From Thermoanaerobaculales bacterium (GTDB lineage Bacteria; Acidobacteriota; Thermoanaerobaculia; Thermoanaerobaculales; Sulfomarinibacteraceae): a DNA stretch of 47,208 bases. The notes beneath the pieces are model-generated. The model had not been told where the DNA came from and did not search any database. It saw nothing but the letters and a program-made list of their open reading frames with translations. Shown in pieces: positions 18,701 to 26,014 of this stretch (its first letter is position 1; each line of letters opens with the position of its first letter). The translations under genes and the position numbers were made by a program. The stretch is from assembly GCA_029287235.1 (NCBI GenBank), contig JARFRM010000305.1, positions 1-47,208 of the forward strand. The letters are read 5' to 3'.

Positions 18701-21037
18701 ATCGCCGATGGCGGCACCTACCACTACATCGTGCGCGCATTCGATCCCGAAAGTGACATGGACGACGGGAACGGCATCGAGCAGAGCGAGACCTCGGCCG
18801 GTCCCCTGAGTCCCAATCAGTTGATCTGGAGCCAGGACTTCCAGAGTTGCACTGGTAGTTGTGGTTTCGGGAGCCTCGACTTCGGCGGGACGGGAACCGA
18901 CAGCTGGAAGGGAGTTGACGGGAACTGTCTCTCGGGTTCCGGGGCGGAGTACCGCTTCGGCGGGCCCAGCAATTGCAATAGCAACTACTACAACAACAAC
19001 CTGTACGGGCGCACGGCGCAGGTCTCGATTCCTGCGAATGCGAGGAACACCCGAGTATCGTTCAGCCACACCTACGAATTCGAACCCGGAAGGTGGGATT
19101 CGGCCATCCTGGTCCTCGACACCGATGCCGGTTCGGGGTTCAACGGCACCTACTCCTATGTCAACAGCTTCGAACAGGGGGGGTACGCCGGACTGGATGA
19201 CCTCTGTTGGGGAGTCGACTCGTGGAGCGAGTCGAACTGGGGCACCTACACCTCGACGATTGCAACCCTCGACGGTGTGTGCAGCTCCGACTCAGGGGCC
19301 GCCGACTGCGGTGGACTGGACCTGAAGATCGGCTGGGCCGCATGCACCGACTACATATACACGCGAAACGGCTGGCGGATCGACGATATCGAGGTCCGAG
19401 CCGACCTGCCCGGAAGCTGCACCACGACGCCGGAGGCGATGGACTGGCTCACCGCCACAACACGACGGCTGTGCGTGGGAGGCGGCAACGACGGCAACGC
19501 CTGCACAGTGCCGGGAGACTGCCCCTCGGGTGTGTGCTCGGTGGCCAACAAGATGGAGTGGTGGCCCGGGGACAGCGGCAACGTGCTCGTCATGGGTGCG
19601 GCGCCGCCGGCGTGGGCGACCATCCCGACGTACGGCTCCGAGGCCTGCTACGGCACCGGCCCGGCCGAGACCTACGGCTTCTGCACCGATGATCCCGGGG
19701 CGGCCCGGAACTACTCGAGCTTCACCAACACCCAGGCCGATTTCGGCGGGGCATGGTCCGATCCGCCACTCACCATCGGCGCCCCTGATCCCACGGCCCT
19801 CTCGGCAAGGGTCGCCTGGGTCTACAGCACGCAGGCCTCGAGTGTCGCGCCGGTGCTGCTCTTCGGAAGCTCGCCCGGAGTCTATGCCGTGTCCAACGAC
19901 ATGGGTCACCACAGCGCGACCCGAGGTGCTGCAGGTGGGAGCTGGCCGGCCGGGGGCGCGCTCCATTGGCGTCCGAGCGGAATGAACGGCCCATCCCAGA
20001 AACGACCGCGGGTGGTGGACTTCGCAACCGCGATTCCGCCGTCGTCGCTGAGCTACAACGACCGCAACGGCAGCCCGACCACCGCCGGCGTCGTGAGCTT
20101 CATCAGCGGCATGGATGGCGCCGCATACGCCTTCGACGCGCAGACCGGTGACGTGATCTGGCGCAGGGACCTCACCGCGTCGGGCGTGGAGATGTTGCTG
20201 TCCTCGCCGGTGGTGTCCGTGACCGGTTGGGGCAATGTCGACGCCACCACCGAGCGGGCCTTTTTCGGAACCCGCAACGGCGGAGCGAACAACGAGATCT
20301 TCGGCCTCGCGGTGGACAACGGCGCCATCTCCAACGACTGGCGATACGACAACCTGACCTATGGGGGCAACCACACACCGGACGGGGGCGGAATGGGCAT
20401 CGTCACCGGAATGATGCTCGATGTCTTCGCCGGCCCCCCGCGGCTCTACGTGACCACCCGTCGCCGAGCCACGGGCGGATCCCAACACACGCTGTGGGCC
20501 TTTGACATCGAGAGCGCCGCGCCGCATCTGAGACGCGCCTGGTCGGTGGATGCCGGCGACTGCGACGGCGGTCCGACGATGATCGGTTGGACCACCACCA
20601 AGAAGATCGTGATCGGCACCAACGATGGCGAGGTCAAGACCTTCGTCGCCGACGACCACACTCAGACCGCCGGCCGAGACTATTCGGCGAGCGCGGTCAA
20701 GGGCTGGGTGATGGTCGACCACGATGCGGATCGTCTGGTCTTTTCGGCCGGCGATGCGGTGTTTTCCATCCGGGAGAGCGATCTCGGTGACGCCACTCCT
20801 CCGGCAACCGCAACCGTGGTCAGCGCCTCGACGCCTCTGCCATACGGCGGCAGGGTGTATGTCGGTGGCGACAGCCAGATCCAGATCTTGAACTCGACGG
20901 ATCTGAGCCCGGCCGCCGGTTCCCCGGTCGCTCTTCCGGGCGCCGGCATCCTGGGCATGCCCACCGGCGATTGGAACGGCGACGTGTTCTACGTGGGCGC
21001 GACCTCGGGCCGAATCTACGCAGTCGAGTTCTTCTGA
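15740..21037 (+). CDS. Very large secreted subtilisin-like (S8, Kp43-like) protease
   Basis: A 1765-residue exported protein. A signal peptide (about 1-34, ending VSARAEQ) and a propeptide-like region precede the S8 domain. Catalytic residues are Asp287 (LAVADSC), His354 (CPDHGNHVTG), oxyanion Asn473 (VANGNAG) and Ser567 (AGTSMATPTATG). QYFNDGFYPTG and the jelly-roll segment LKVTLVWNDNDA with INDLDLSV resemble Kp43-type subtilases. Fibronectin III-like modules follow from about 807 to 1010, then a Cys-rich Asn-rich region. The last ~350 residues contain PQQ-like propeller strands (AYAFDAQTGDVIWRRDL near 1460). It heads the run leading to the radical SAM enzyme and is a paralogue of the protease at 26.0-28.1 kb. 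Confidence 0.92.
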   Translation: MKLRTTRWSCRLGRLLVAGAFVIPAVCAPVSARAEQGFYDDNPLIASGPFRLDVTSERASQLPPGWTYEEVVGNRQSFDPFRLLKFDGAVGGEHRRMLERAGAEVVAYYPFNTFLVRLGDSRTKTSLRELDGVMWDGHMEPLFKVSTELWQAVRNASTASIAGDGGWGLRLVVTLHEDPNEDRARSDRRKIESQLQSTPGVLRLLPTRGAIRLQAVADPKLLEELLKSISGLPEVSGIGVWRRSSLSNDENVQVSQSGSCVDGNEAPRTAIFNRGITGWGARLAVADSCTDANEGYYYDDALASLPPVENNSPWTSVAPNWAQRKIVEYYNMYSADSTIGCGGASGCSGTCPDHGNHVTGTICGNCSLDPEGIATRTNPANSDGDNDGMAPGAQLVAQDLDPNLGYLNIDGGDLGELVGVAYDNTCDAGDCGIDAHNNSWGNSSDAYGYDAQMVDRATFKTRPEVTVLVANGNAGVPGCTYYSNCTADGYDTIGGPATAKNVIGVGSGEPCTANVMEESSSRGDTADGRLKPDVVATGEAVTSSQNDGNGSTNANGGCSTLTIAGTSMATPTATGLVGLIDQYFNDGFYPTGTAAAADTLDPSGMLSKAMLVNSGRRMTGAGASRDGTEWPNMDQGYGFAVLEDALHFAGDSRNLYVVDEATGVDVSGASTMTFSRRIVSGSEPLKVTLVWNDNDANISCSSCLINDLDLSVVDESTSTTYTVTRIASDNGNHLVPRTVVPSSPSFGQTTVDNGPDTLNNVEQIIVYNPTGGALFSFSVTAATTPDGPIPFALVVTGDTDHPCTAPGAVSDLTASVGGLNRIDLSWTPINTPIGTASAKVYRSLTPGGPYSLIADAVTAGAYSDDDVSAGLMYYYRVTGVASDDCESLQSNEASATATGDCLVGPDFVGLSSAQALFASNCGIRLTWPEATSSCPGGSVSYNIYREEAATAPVDPGSASQIARELVCGAGGACTCTGGTCTYDDYSAIADGGTYHYIVRAFDPESDMDDGNGIEQSETSAGPLSPNQLIWSQDFQSCTGSCGFGSLDFGGTGTDSWKGVDGNCLSGSGAEYRFGGPSNCNSNYYNNNLYGRTAQVSIPANARNTRVSFSHTYEFEPGRWDSAILVLDTDAGSGFNGTYSYVNSFEQGGYAGLDDLCWGVDSWSESNWGTYTSTIATLDGVCSSDSGAADCGGLDLKIGWAACTDYIYTRNGWRIDDIEVRADLPGSCTTTPEAMDWLTATTRRLCVGGGNDGNACTVPGDCPSGVCSVANKMEWWPGDSGNVLVMGAAPPAWATIPTYGSEACYGTGPAETYGFCTDDPGAARNYSSFTNTQADFGGAWSDPPLTIGAPDPTALSARVAWVYSTQASSVAPVLLFGSSPGVYAVSNDMGHHSATRGAAGGSWPAGGALHWRPSGMNGPSQKRPRVVDFATAIPPSSLSYNDRNGSPTTAGVVSFISGMDGAAYAFDAQTGDVIWRRDLTASGVEMLLSSPVVSVTGWGNVDATTERAFFGTRNGGANNEIFGLAVDNGAISNDWRYDNLTYGGNHTPDGGGMGIVTGMMLDVFAGPPRLYVTTRRRATGGSQHTLWAFDIESAAPHLRRAWSVDAGDCDGGPTMIGWTTTKKIVIGTNDGEVKTFVADDHTQTAGRDYSASAVKGWVMVDHDADRLVFSAGDAVFSIRESDLGDATPPATATVVSASTPLPYGGRVYVGGDSQIQILNSTDLSPAAGSPVALPGAGILGMPTGDWNGDVFYVGATSGRIYAVEFF

Positions 21038-21068
21038 TCGGGGACGAGAGAGCAACTGGAGCATGACG

Positions 21069-21644
21069 ATGCGAAAAACCACCCTTATGGCACTCGGGCT
21101 TCTCATCCTGGGCGGGACTTTTCTCGGCGCCGAGGACAGCTGCCACGTCGGGGTCTCCGCGATCCCGGGAGGGGCATTTCTCTTTGGAGACAGGTTTGAG
21201 AGCGGTGATCTGAGCGCCTGGCAGCCGGACCCCGATCGACCGCGGTTTTCGGCGCGCGCCACCGACGATCTGCTGTTCTCGGTCAGCCTCGATCCCGGCA
21301 CGGCGAACGGGGAGGCTGTGGTGCGCCTGCGGATTCTCCTGCCGTCCGGCGATCTCTTCCAGGAGATGGCCTACCCGGTGGCCACGGCGTCCTCACGTTC
21401 CGGTGACGACGGGACCAAGACCGTGTACCGCCGGGTCAGGGGCTACCCGTATCCCGTCCCCGAGCGAATCCTGTCGGCAATCAACGGGAGCCGTGGAGTG
21501 GAGGACCTCCTCACGGTGCCTTTCCCGATCGGTGGAACCCAGGTCATCTGGAACTCCCTCTATGGCGAGTGGACGGCGCAGGCATTCCTCGGTGATGCCG
21601 AGACACCGTGCGGTCAAGATCTACGATTCGTGATCACGGAGTAG
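21069..21644 (+). CDS. Small secreted protein with FESGDLSAW motif
   Basis: A 191-residue protein with a signal sequence (MRKTTLMALGLLILGGTFLG) and no further membrane segment. GDRFESGDLSAW near residue 42 is a motif I associate with extracellular proteins of some Acidobacteria-like bacteria, often beside secreted hydrolases. The remainder looks beta-rich (AVVRLRILLPSGD, VIWNSLYGEWTAQAFLGD) with two Cys. The ATG at 21069 is preferred because GGAG is seven bases upstream; the ATG at 21063 is too close to it. It sits 31 bases after the protease and 12 before the PqqD-like gene, so it probably belongs to the same operon. Function unknown. Confidence 0.75.
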   Translation: MRKTTLMALGLLILGGTFLGAEDSCHVGVSAIPGGAFLFGDRFESGDLSAWQPDPDRPRFSARATDDLLFSVSLDPGTANGEAVVRLRILLPSGDLFQEMAYPVATASSRSGDDGTKTVYRRVRGYPYPVPERILSAINGSRGVEDLLTVPFPIGGTQVIWNSLYGEWTAQAFLGDAETPCGQDLRFVITE

Positions 21645-21656
21645 GAACAACCGATC

Positions 21657-22109
21657 ATGCACAACAGTGAACACCCATCGAACCGGCGTTTCATCCGCGG
21701 CGAGAGGTTGGCGTGGCAAACCGTCGGCAAGGAAACGGTGGTCGTCAATCTCGGTCGCAACCAGGCCTACTCGCTCAACGAGAGCGCTTCGTTGTTGTGG
21801 AAGCGGCTCGAGAACGCGTGCACGACGGATGACCTCGTGTCTCTCCTGGAAGACGCATCGAAGAACCGTGAGTCCGTGCTGCAGGAGGTCGTGTCGTTCC
21901 TCGACGAGCTCGAAGACACCGGACTCATCGTCTTTACGGAGCGTCCTTCGGGTGGGCAACCGCAAGAATCGGAGCGCTCGGCGGCCCACGGCGAGCCACC
22001 TCGGATCTTGTGGAGTGAGGAGCTGCGGGCCTGCGTTCTCCAGGGGAGCTGCGCCTTCGGACCGGGCACTCCGTGTGAGGCGACTCCTCCCGGGCCCTTC
22101 GGTCCGTGA
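21657..22109 (+). CDS. PqqD-like protein with a Cys-containing precursor-like tail
   Basis: A 150-residue protein. Residues 10-95 fit a PqqD-like winged-helix peptide-recognition domain (ETVVVNLGRNQAYSLNESAS followed by a helix with LLWKRLE, then FLDELEDTGLI). PqqD/RRE domains bind leader peptides and hand them to modifying enzymes. A hydrophilic linker (98-113) is followed by a tail of about 37 residues, PPRILWSEELRACVLQGSC ..., with Cys126, Cys132 and Cys140 and a Pro/Gly-rich end (TPPGPFGP). The P-x-I-L-W-x-E-x-L pattern then Cys looks like a small RiPP precursor joined to its own recognition domain. It overlaps the kinase-like gene by four bases (GTGA). Domain call fairly sure; precursor reading is inference. 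Confidence 0.8.
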   Translation: MHNSEHPSNRRFIRGERLAWQTVGKETVVVNLGRNQAYSLNESASLLWKRLENACTTDDLVSLLEDASKNRESVLQEVVSFLDELEDTGLIVFTERPSGGQPQESERSAAHGEPPRILWSEELRACVLQGSCAFGPGTPCEATPPGPFGP

Positions 22110-22948
22110 ACCAGGCCCCGGCAACCTCGGGTCGTGTGCAGGGCCGGAGACGGCGAGTGGGGACGATCGCAAACCATGGCGTCGCGATCGAGGTCGCCGG
22201 TCTTCCATTCCTCATCGAGAGCGATTCCGCGGAGTTTCTCCACCTCGTGGCCACCCGAACGGCCTGGCTCACAGCCACGGGCAGCCGGCAACCGGTGTTG
22301 AACATCCACTACACCGTGACACCGGGCGACCACACCTGGCCCCGAGAAGGCGGCCCGCCCTTCTCGATTGAGGGTTCGGGGACCGCAGCGCGAATCGTGG
22401 GCGAGTTCTTTGCAGCCACGGTGGATCTCACGACCCGCTCCGTGCGCGCATCCGGTCCGCTCTCGCTCTTTCTGATCGACACCATCATCCGCGCCGTCCT
22501 TCCCGAGCTCTTCGGGGATGTCCTGCTGCTCCACTCCTGCGTTCTCGCACGCGACAACAAGGCGTGGGTGTGCAGCGGCCCGTCCGGAGCGGGCAAGTCC
22601 ACCTTGCTCTCGCTGCTTCCCGGCTTGGCGGTGGGAGACGAGCTGGCGATCCTGACCCGTCATCGAGACACGCTGTGTGTCAGACCACTGTGGACGGATG
22701 AGAGGAACCGGAGATCGCTCGAGGTGGAGAGCGTTTTCCTCCTCGAGCACGGGAACAGACACTCCCGCCGTGCGGTGGGTCCGGCCGAGGGATTTCGGAG
22801 ACTGGCCAGGGAAACGAGCTGGCCGATACTCAGCTCCGAGGCCACCGAGCGGACCTTTGTGATGCTCGCTTGGTTGATCGATCACGCATCTCTCTGGAAC
22901 CTCCGGTTCACTCCCGATCCAGGTGTGTTGGAGGCGCTCGGGGGATGA
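22106..22948 (+). CDS. HPr kinase-like P-loop protein of a PqqD/radical SAM cluster
   Basis: A 280-residue protein. An N-terminal ~130 residues of unknown fold precede a short HPr kinase/PEP-carboxykinase-like core: LLHSCVLARDNKAWV leads into Walker A GPSGAGKST (158-166) and then GDELAILTR. This layout (His-containing strand, P-loop, acidic residue about 12 later) is that of HprK-related proteins found with PqqD-like partners and of lasso-peptide tailoring kinases. It may phosphorylate a peptide or protein in the cluster; true HprK is longer and acts on HPr, which is not encoded here. The GTG start overlaps the previous stop and its own stop overlaps the radical SAM start (ATGA). Confidence 0.8.
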   Translation: MNQAPATSGRVQGRRRRVGTIANHGVAIEVAGLPFLIESDSAEFLHLVATRTAWLTATGSRQPVLNIHYTVTPGDHTWPREGGPPFSIEGSGTAARIVGEFFAATVDLTTRSVRASGPLSLFLIDTIIRAVLPELFGDVLLLHSCVLARDNKAWVCSGPSGAGKSTLLSLLPGLAVGDELAILTRHRDTLCVRPLWTDERNRRSLEVESVFLLEHGNRHSRRAVGPAEGFRRLARETSWPILSSEATERTFVMLAWLIDHASLWNLRFTPDPGVLEALGG

Positions 22949-23964
22949 CCGGGTTCGATCGCCTGTACGCCGTTGCCGCCGAACGAACGATTCCCTTCGA
23001 GGTGACGATCGAGCTCACCCACCGCTGCAACTTCCAATGCAGGCACTGCTATCTGCCGGCGCAGCGGGAGGTCGGAAGGCTCTCCACCGCACGGACTCTG
23101 CGTCTCCTGGAGGAGCTCGCAGCCATGGGGACGATGCGACTCGTGCTCAGCGGCGGCGAGCCGCTGCTGTGTTCCGACTGGTTGGAGATCGCGCAGCGAG
23201 CGCGGGAGCTCGGTCTTATCCTCCATATCTACACAAACGGATCCCTGATCAACGAGGATGTGGTCGCCGCGCTGCGACCACTGGATCCATTCATGGAGGT
23301 CAGTCTCTACAGCATGGATCAGGAGATCTTCGAGAACATCACGGGTGTTCCCGGTTCTTTCCACCCCGTGATCCGCGGCATCGAGCTCATGTGCGAGGCC
23401 GAAATGAAGGTGAGCCTCAAGATCCCTCTGATGGACTGCAATTGGCAGGGCCTCGATTCTGTCGTCCGCTTCGCCGAAACCACCGGAGCCGAGTGGAGCT
23501 CGTACGAAAAACTGGTCGCGCGCAGGGACGGCAGGTGGGAGAACCTCGATCTTCGGTTGGCGCACCAAGATCTGACGCGGTACTACCGGAACCCCCTTTC
23601 GGGATGCCGGCCACCCGAGCCGGGCAAGTTGACGTGCGATGGCCCCCTCTGTGCCGCCGCGACCCGGTACTGCTGCATCGGTCCCAACGGTGATGTCATG
23701 GCCTGCAACCTCCTGCCGGTGAGCGGAGGAAACCTCAACCGGAAGACCTTCCGTGAGGTTTGGGAAAGCTCCGAGTGGTTCGAAGAGCTCCGCCGGGTTC
23801 GGGTGGAGGACCTCCACACCTGCCGATCGTGTGACCGACTGCCGTTCTGCGGCCGATGTCATGCCCAGGCCCTGGTGGAGGACGGGGATCTCCTCGGACC
23901 TTCGAGATGGGCATGTGAGCACGCCCAGGCGCTGGAAAATGCCTTTCGCAGCGGAGCGAGATAG
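22945..23964 (+). CDS. Radical SAM/SPASM domain peptide-modifying enzyme
   Basis: A 339-residue protein. The radical SAM cluster motif is C28-x-x-x-C32-x-x-C35 (HRCNFQCRHCY), followed by LSGGEPLL. After residue 230 come Cys residues typical of a SPASM/twitch auxiliary Fe-S region: LTCDGPLC, RYCCIGPNGDVMACNLLP, TCRSCDRLPFCGRCHAQ and a last WACEH. SPASM enzymes related to PqqE, AlbA and anaerobic sulfatase maturases modify ribosomal peptides or proteins, for example by thioether or C-C crosslinks. The ATG overlaps the stop of the HprK-like gene, making the three genes one translationally coupled unit. The most likely substrates are the tail of the PqqD-like protein or a secreted neighbour (inference). 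Confidence 0.92.
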   Translation: MTGFDRLYAVAAERTIPFEVTIELTHRCNFQCRHCYLPAQREVGRLSTARTLRLLEELAAMGTMRLVLSGGEPLLCSDWLEIAQRARELGLILHIYTNGSLINEDVVAALRPLDPFMEVSLYSMDQEIFENITGVPGSFHPVIRGIELMCEAEMKVSLKIPLMDCNWQGLDSVVRFAETTGAEWSSYEKLVARRDGRWENLDLRLAHQDLTRYYRNPLSGCRPPEPGKLTCDGPLCAAATRYCCIGPNGDVMACNLLPVSGGNLNRKTFREVWESSEWFEELRRVRVEDLHTCRSCDRLPFCGRCHAQALVEDGDLLGPSRWACEHAQALENAFRSGAR

Positions 23965-24144
23965 CACCTCCAACGCCTTGTGGGACTAAGACTTCTCTTG
24001 ACCCTCGAGAACCCGGGCGCTACCAGGACGATCGAGTCGGATTCCGAGACCGTCGGAACGGGATCACCAAACCGGGTCACAAGAATCGACGCGATCCGGA
24101 CGTTCGGATCGTCGTGCTACCCTCGCGCCGACGTGGAGGCCAAG

Positions 24145-25863
24145 GTGCGAAACACCGTGTTCAGCTGTCTGGTTCTCATCGCCGTCCTCGGATGCCAACA
24201 ACCGCCGACGGACGACATCCGGGCGATTGCCGATGACTATCTCGACGCCTGGGCCGACTTCTATCCCTCGCAGGCGTTGACCGCCGGTCAGGCAGAGGCG
24301 GCCCCGCAGCTCGAGGACTTTTCCCAGCCGACCATCGACGCATGGTTGGACCTCAACCGGCATACCCTGACTCGAGTGGAGAATCTGCCGGAGTCGTCGT
24401 CCCTCGACGACCGTATCGATCGGCAGCTCCTCGGGCGGCAGATCCATCGCGAGCTCTTCCAATGGGGCGAGATCGAGGCTCACCGGACGGACCCGCAGAC
24501 CACCTCCAGCCTCGTCAACCACGCCCTGACGGCGGTGCTGGTCAGAGGAAATCTGACCCCCGAAATGAAGATTGAAGCCGTCCTGAGCCGCCTGCAGGGT
24601 CTGCAGCGGTTGTGCGGGACCGCCGAACACAACCTGGTGGACGGCCGTCCCTCCGCCACCGAGGCATCGATCCGCGACATCCGTTCGACGGCAGCGTTCA
24701 TTGAAGTCGGCCTCCTCACGGCCCTCGAAGTTCCCGACGACAGCCCGCACCGAGAAACCCTGTCGGCGGCCTCGGCGCAGACGGCCACCGAGTTGAACGC
24801 TCTCGCGGACTGGCTCGAGAACGACCTCGACCTTTCGCTGGGAGACGCCTACGGCGAGGCACTCTATGCAAGGAAGCTCGCCCTGGCCTATGGCCCCCAC
24901 GTGACACCGGAGGTGTTGGAGCGGATCGCCAATACGGAGATCGAAACCGTCAGGGGGCTCATGGAGGAGCTGGCCAGAACCTCCTGGGAGGTCGACGCCG
25001 CCGCCGATTTCAACGAATTCATCCAACCGATACTGGCCGAGATGGAGGGTCACCGCGCCTCGAACCAGCAGGAGTTCCTCCAGGAGTTCCTCGACCTCAT
25101 CGATCGCTCCCGCAGGTTTCTCCAGGAGAAGGACCTCATCGATCTCCCCGGGCACGAAACTCTCTTCACCGCGCTGTCGCCCAGCCACTTCGCCGGTGCG
25201 GCCGTCGGTGGTGTCTACAGCGCCGGCCCCTTCGATCCCGAGGCCGAGACCCTCTTCTATCTCCCGAGTGTGCCGGACTCCGCGCCCGAGGCCGCCAGGG
25301 ACGGGTTCTACCGATCCTTCAACACGCACTTCAACACCATGATCATCACCCACGAGATCTACCCTGGGCACTATCTCCAGCTCAAGGTCGCGGCTCATCA
25401 CCCGAGCCGGATCCGCGCGCTTTTCGCGGGCAATGACTTCACCGAAGGGTGGGCGTCGTTTGTCGAGCAGATGACCCTGGATGCCGGATTCGACGATGAC
25501 CGACCGCTGACCCGCATGGCCCATCTCCGCAAACGCCTCGAGAACGCCGTCCGCGCCTATGCCAGCGTCCAGGTCCACTGCCGGGGTTGGAGCAGGGACG
25601 AACTCGGCGCCTTCGCCGTCGAAACCGGGCTCCTCCCGCCCCAGTTCGCCGAGAACCTCTGGCACCGGGCGCTGTTGTCGCCCATCCAGCTGCCGTCGTA
25701 CTTTGTCGGTTTCAGGGTCTTCGACGAGGCCTATGAACGGGAGCGGACGCGGCTCGGTGATGCCTTCAGCCTCAAGACGGTCAACAACTCCGTGGTCGAC
25801 TCGGGGGGGATCCCGTTGGCGATGTTGGAGGAGTATCTCGGGGAGGTGCTGGGCGGGGTGTAG
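24145..25863 (+). CDS. DUF885 family lipoprotein, putative metallopeptidase
   Basis: A 572-residue protein with a lipoprotein signal (MRNTVFSCLVLIAVLGCQQ; lipobox VLGC, Cys17) and a mature helical domain. HEIYPGH (403-409) with Glu434 in EGWASFVEQ is the conserved metal-site pattern of DUF885, a gluzincin-like family related to M32/M2-type peptidases. It is probably anchored in a membrane facing the periplasm or outside and degrades peptides. GTG 24145 is chosen because GGAGG lies five bases upstream and it gives a clean signal peptide; the longer frame from 23980 is not protein-like. It lies 180 bases behind the radical SAM gene and may or may not share its transcript. Confidence 0.88.
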   Translation: MRNTVFSCLVLIAVLGCQQPPTDDIRAIADDYLDAWADFYPSQALTAGQAEAAPQLEDFSQPTIDAWLDLNRHTLTRVENLPESSSLDDRIDRQLLGRQIHRELFQWGEIEAHRTDPQTTSSLVNHALTAVLVRGNLTPEMKIEAVLSRLQGLQRLCGTAEHNLVDGRPSATEASIRDIRSTAAFIEVGLLTALEVPDDSPHRETLSAASAQTATELNALADWLENDLDLSLGDAYGEALYARKLALAYGPHVTPEVLERIANTEIETVRGLMEELARTSWEVDAAADFNEFIQPILAEMEGHRASNQQEFLQEFLDLIDRSRRFLQEKDLIDLPGHETLFTALSPSHFAGAAVGGVYSAGPFDPEAETLFYLPSVPDSAPEAARDGFYRSFNTHFNTMIITHEIYPGHYLQLKVAAHHPSRIRALFAGNDFTEGWASFVEQMTLDAGFDDDRPLTRMAHLRKRLENAVRAYASVQVHCRGWSRDELGAFAVETGLLPPQFAENLWHRALLSPIQLPSYFVGFRVFDEAYERERTRLGDAFSLKTVNNSVVDSGGIPLAMLEEYLGEVLGGV

Positions 25864-25962
25864 CTGGAGGGTTAGGTATTAGGTATTAGGTATTAGGTTT
25901 TGGGTTTTAGGTTTTAGGTATTAGGTGTTGGCGCGGCGCTTCGCGCCGCCCCAACGGCGATG
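25861..25962. repeat. TTAGGTA heptad array with a GC hairpin, locus 5
   Basis: Beginning at the stop codon of the DUF885 gene, the sequence runs CTGGAGGG and then TTAGGTATTAGGTATTAGG, with variants TTTTGGG and TTTTAGG, to about 25926. A hairpin follows: GTTGGCGCGGCGC (25927-25939), loop TTC, and the inverse with one mismatch (25943-25955). Then CGGCGATGG gives a degenerate core. No matching right-hand array is seen, so this locus looks one-armed. The hairpin may also act as a transcript end between the convergent DUF885 and protease genes. Confidence 0.75.
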
Positions 25963-26014
25963 GAGAGATGGATCGGAAGCGTATGGGCCCCGATGAAACG
26001 GTGATCAACCCGCT

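Noticed and set aside
19292..21301. A 669-codon open frame on the minus strand
   Set aside because: Antisense to the protease gene and low-complexity (Arg/Gly/His/Ala), with no recognisable domain.
23980..24144. N-terminal extension of the DUF885 protein from ATG 23980
   Set aside because: The 55 extra residues are not protein-like and would bury the lipoprotein signal; GTG 24145 has a ribosome site.
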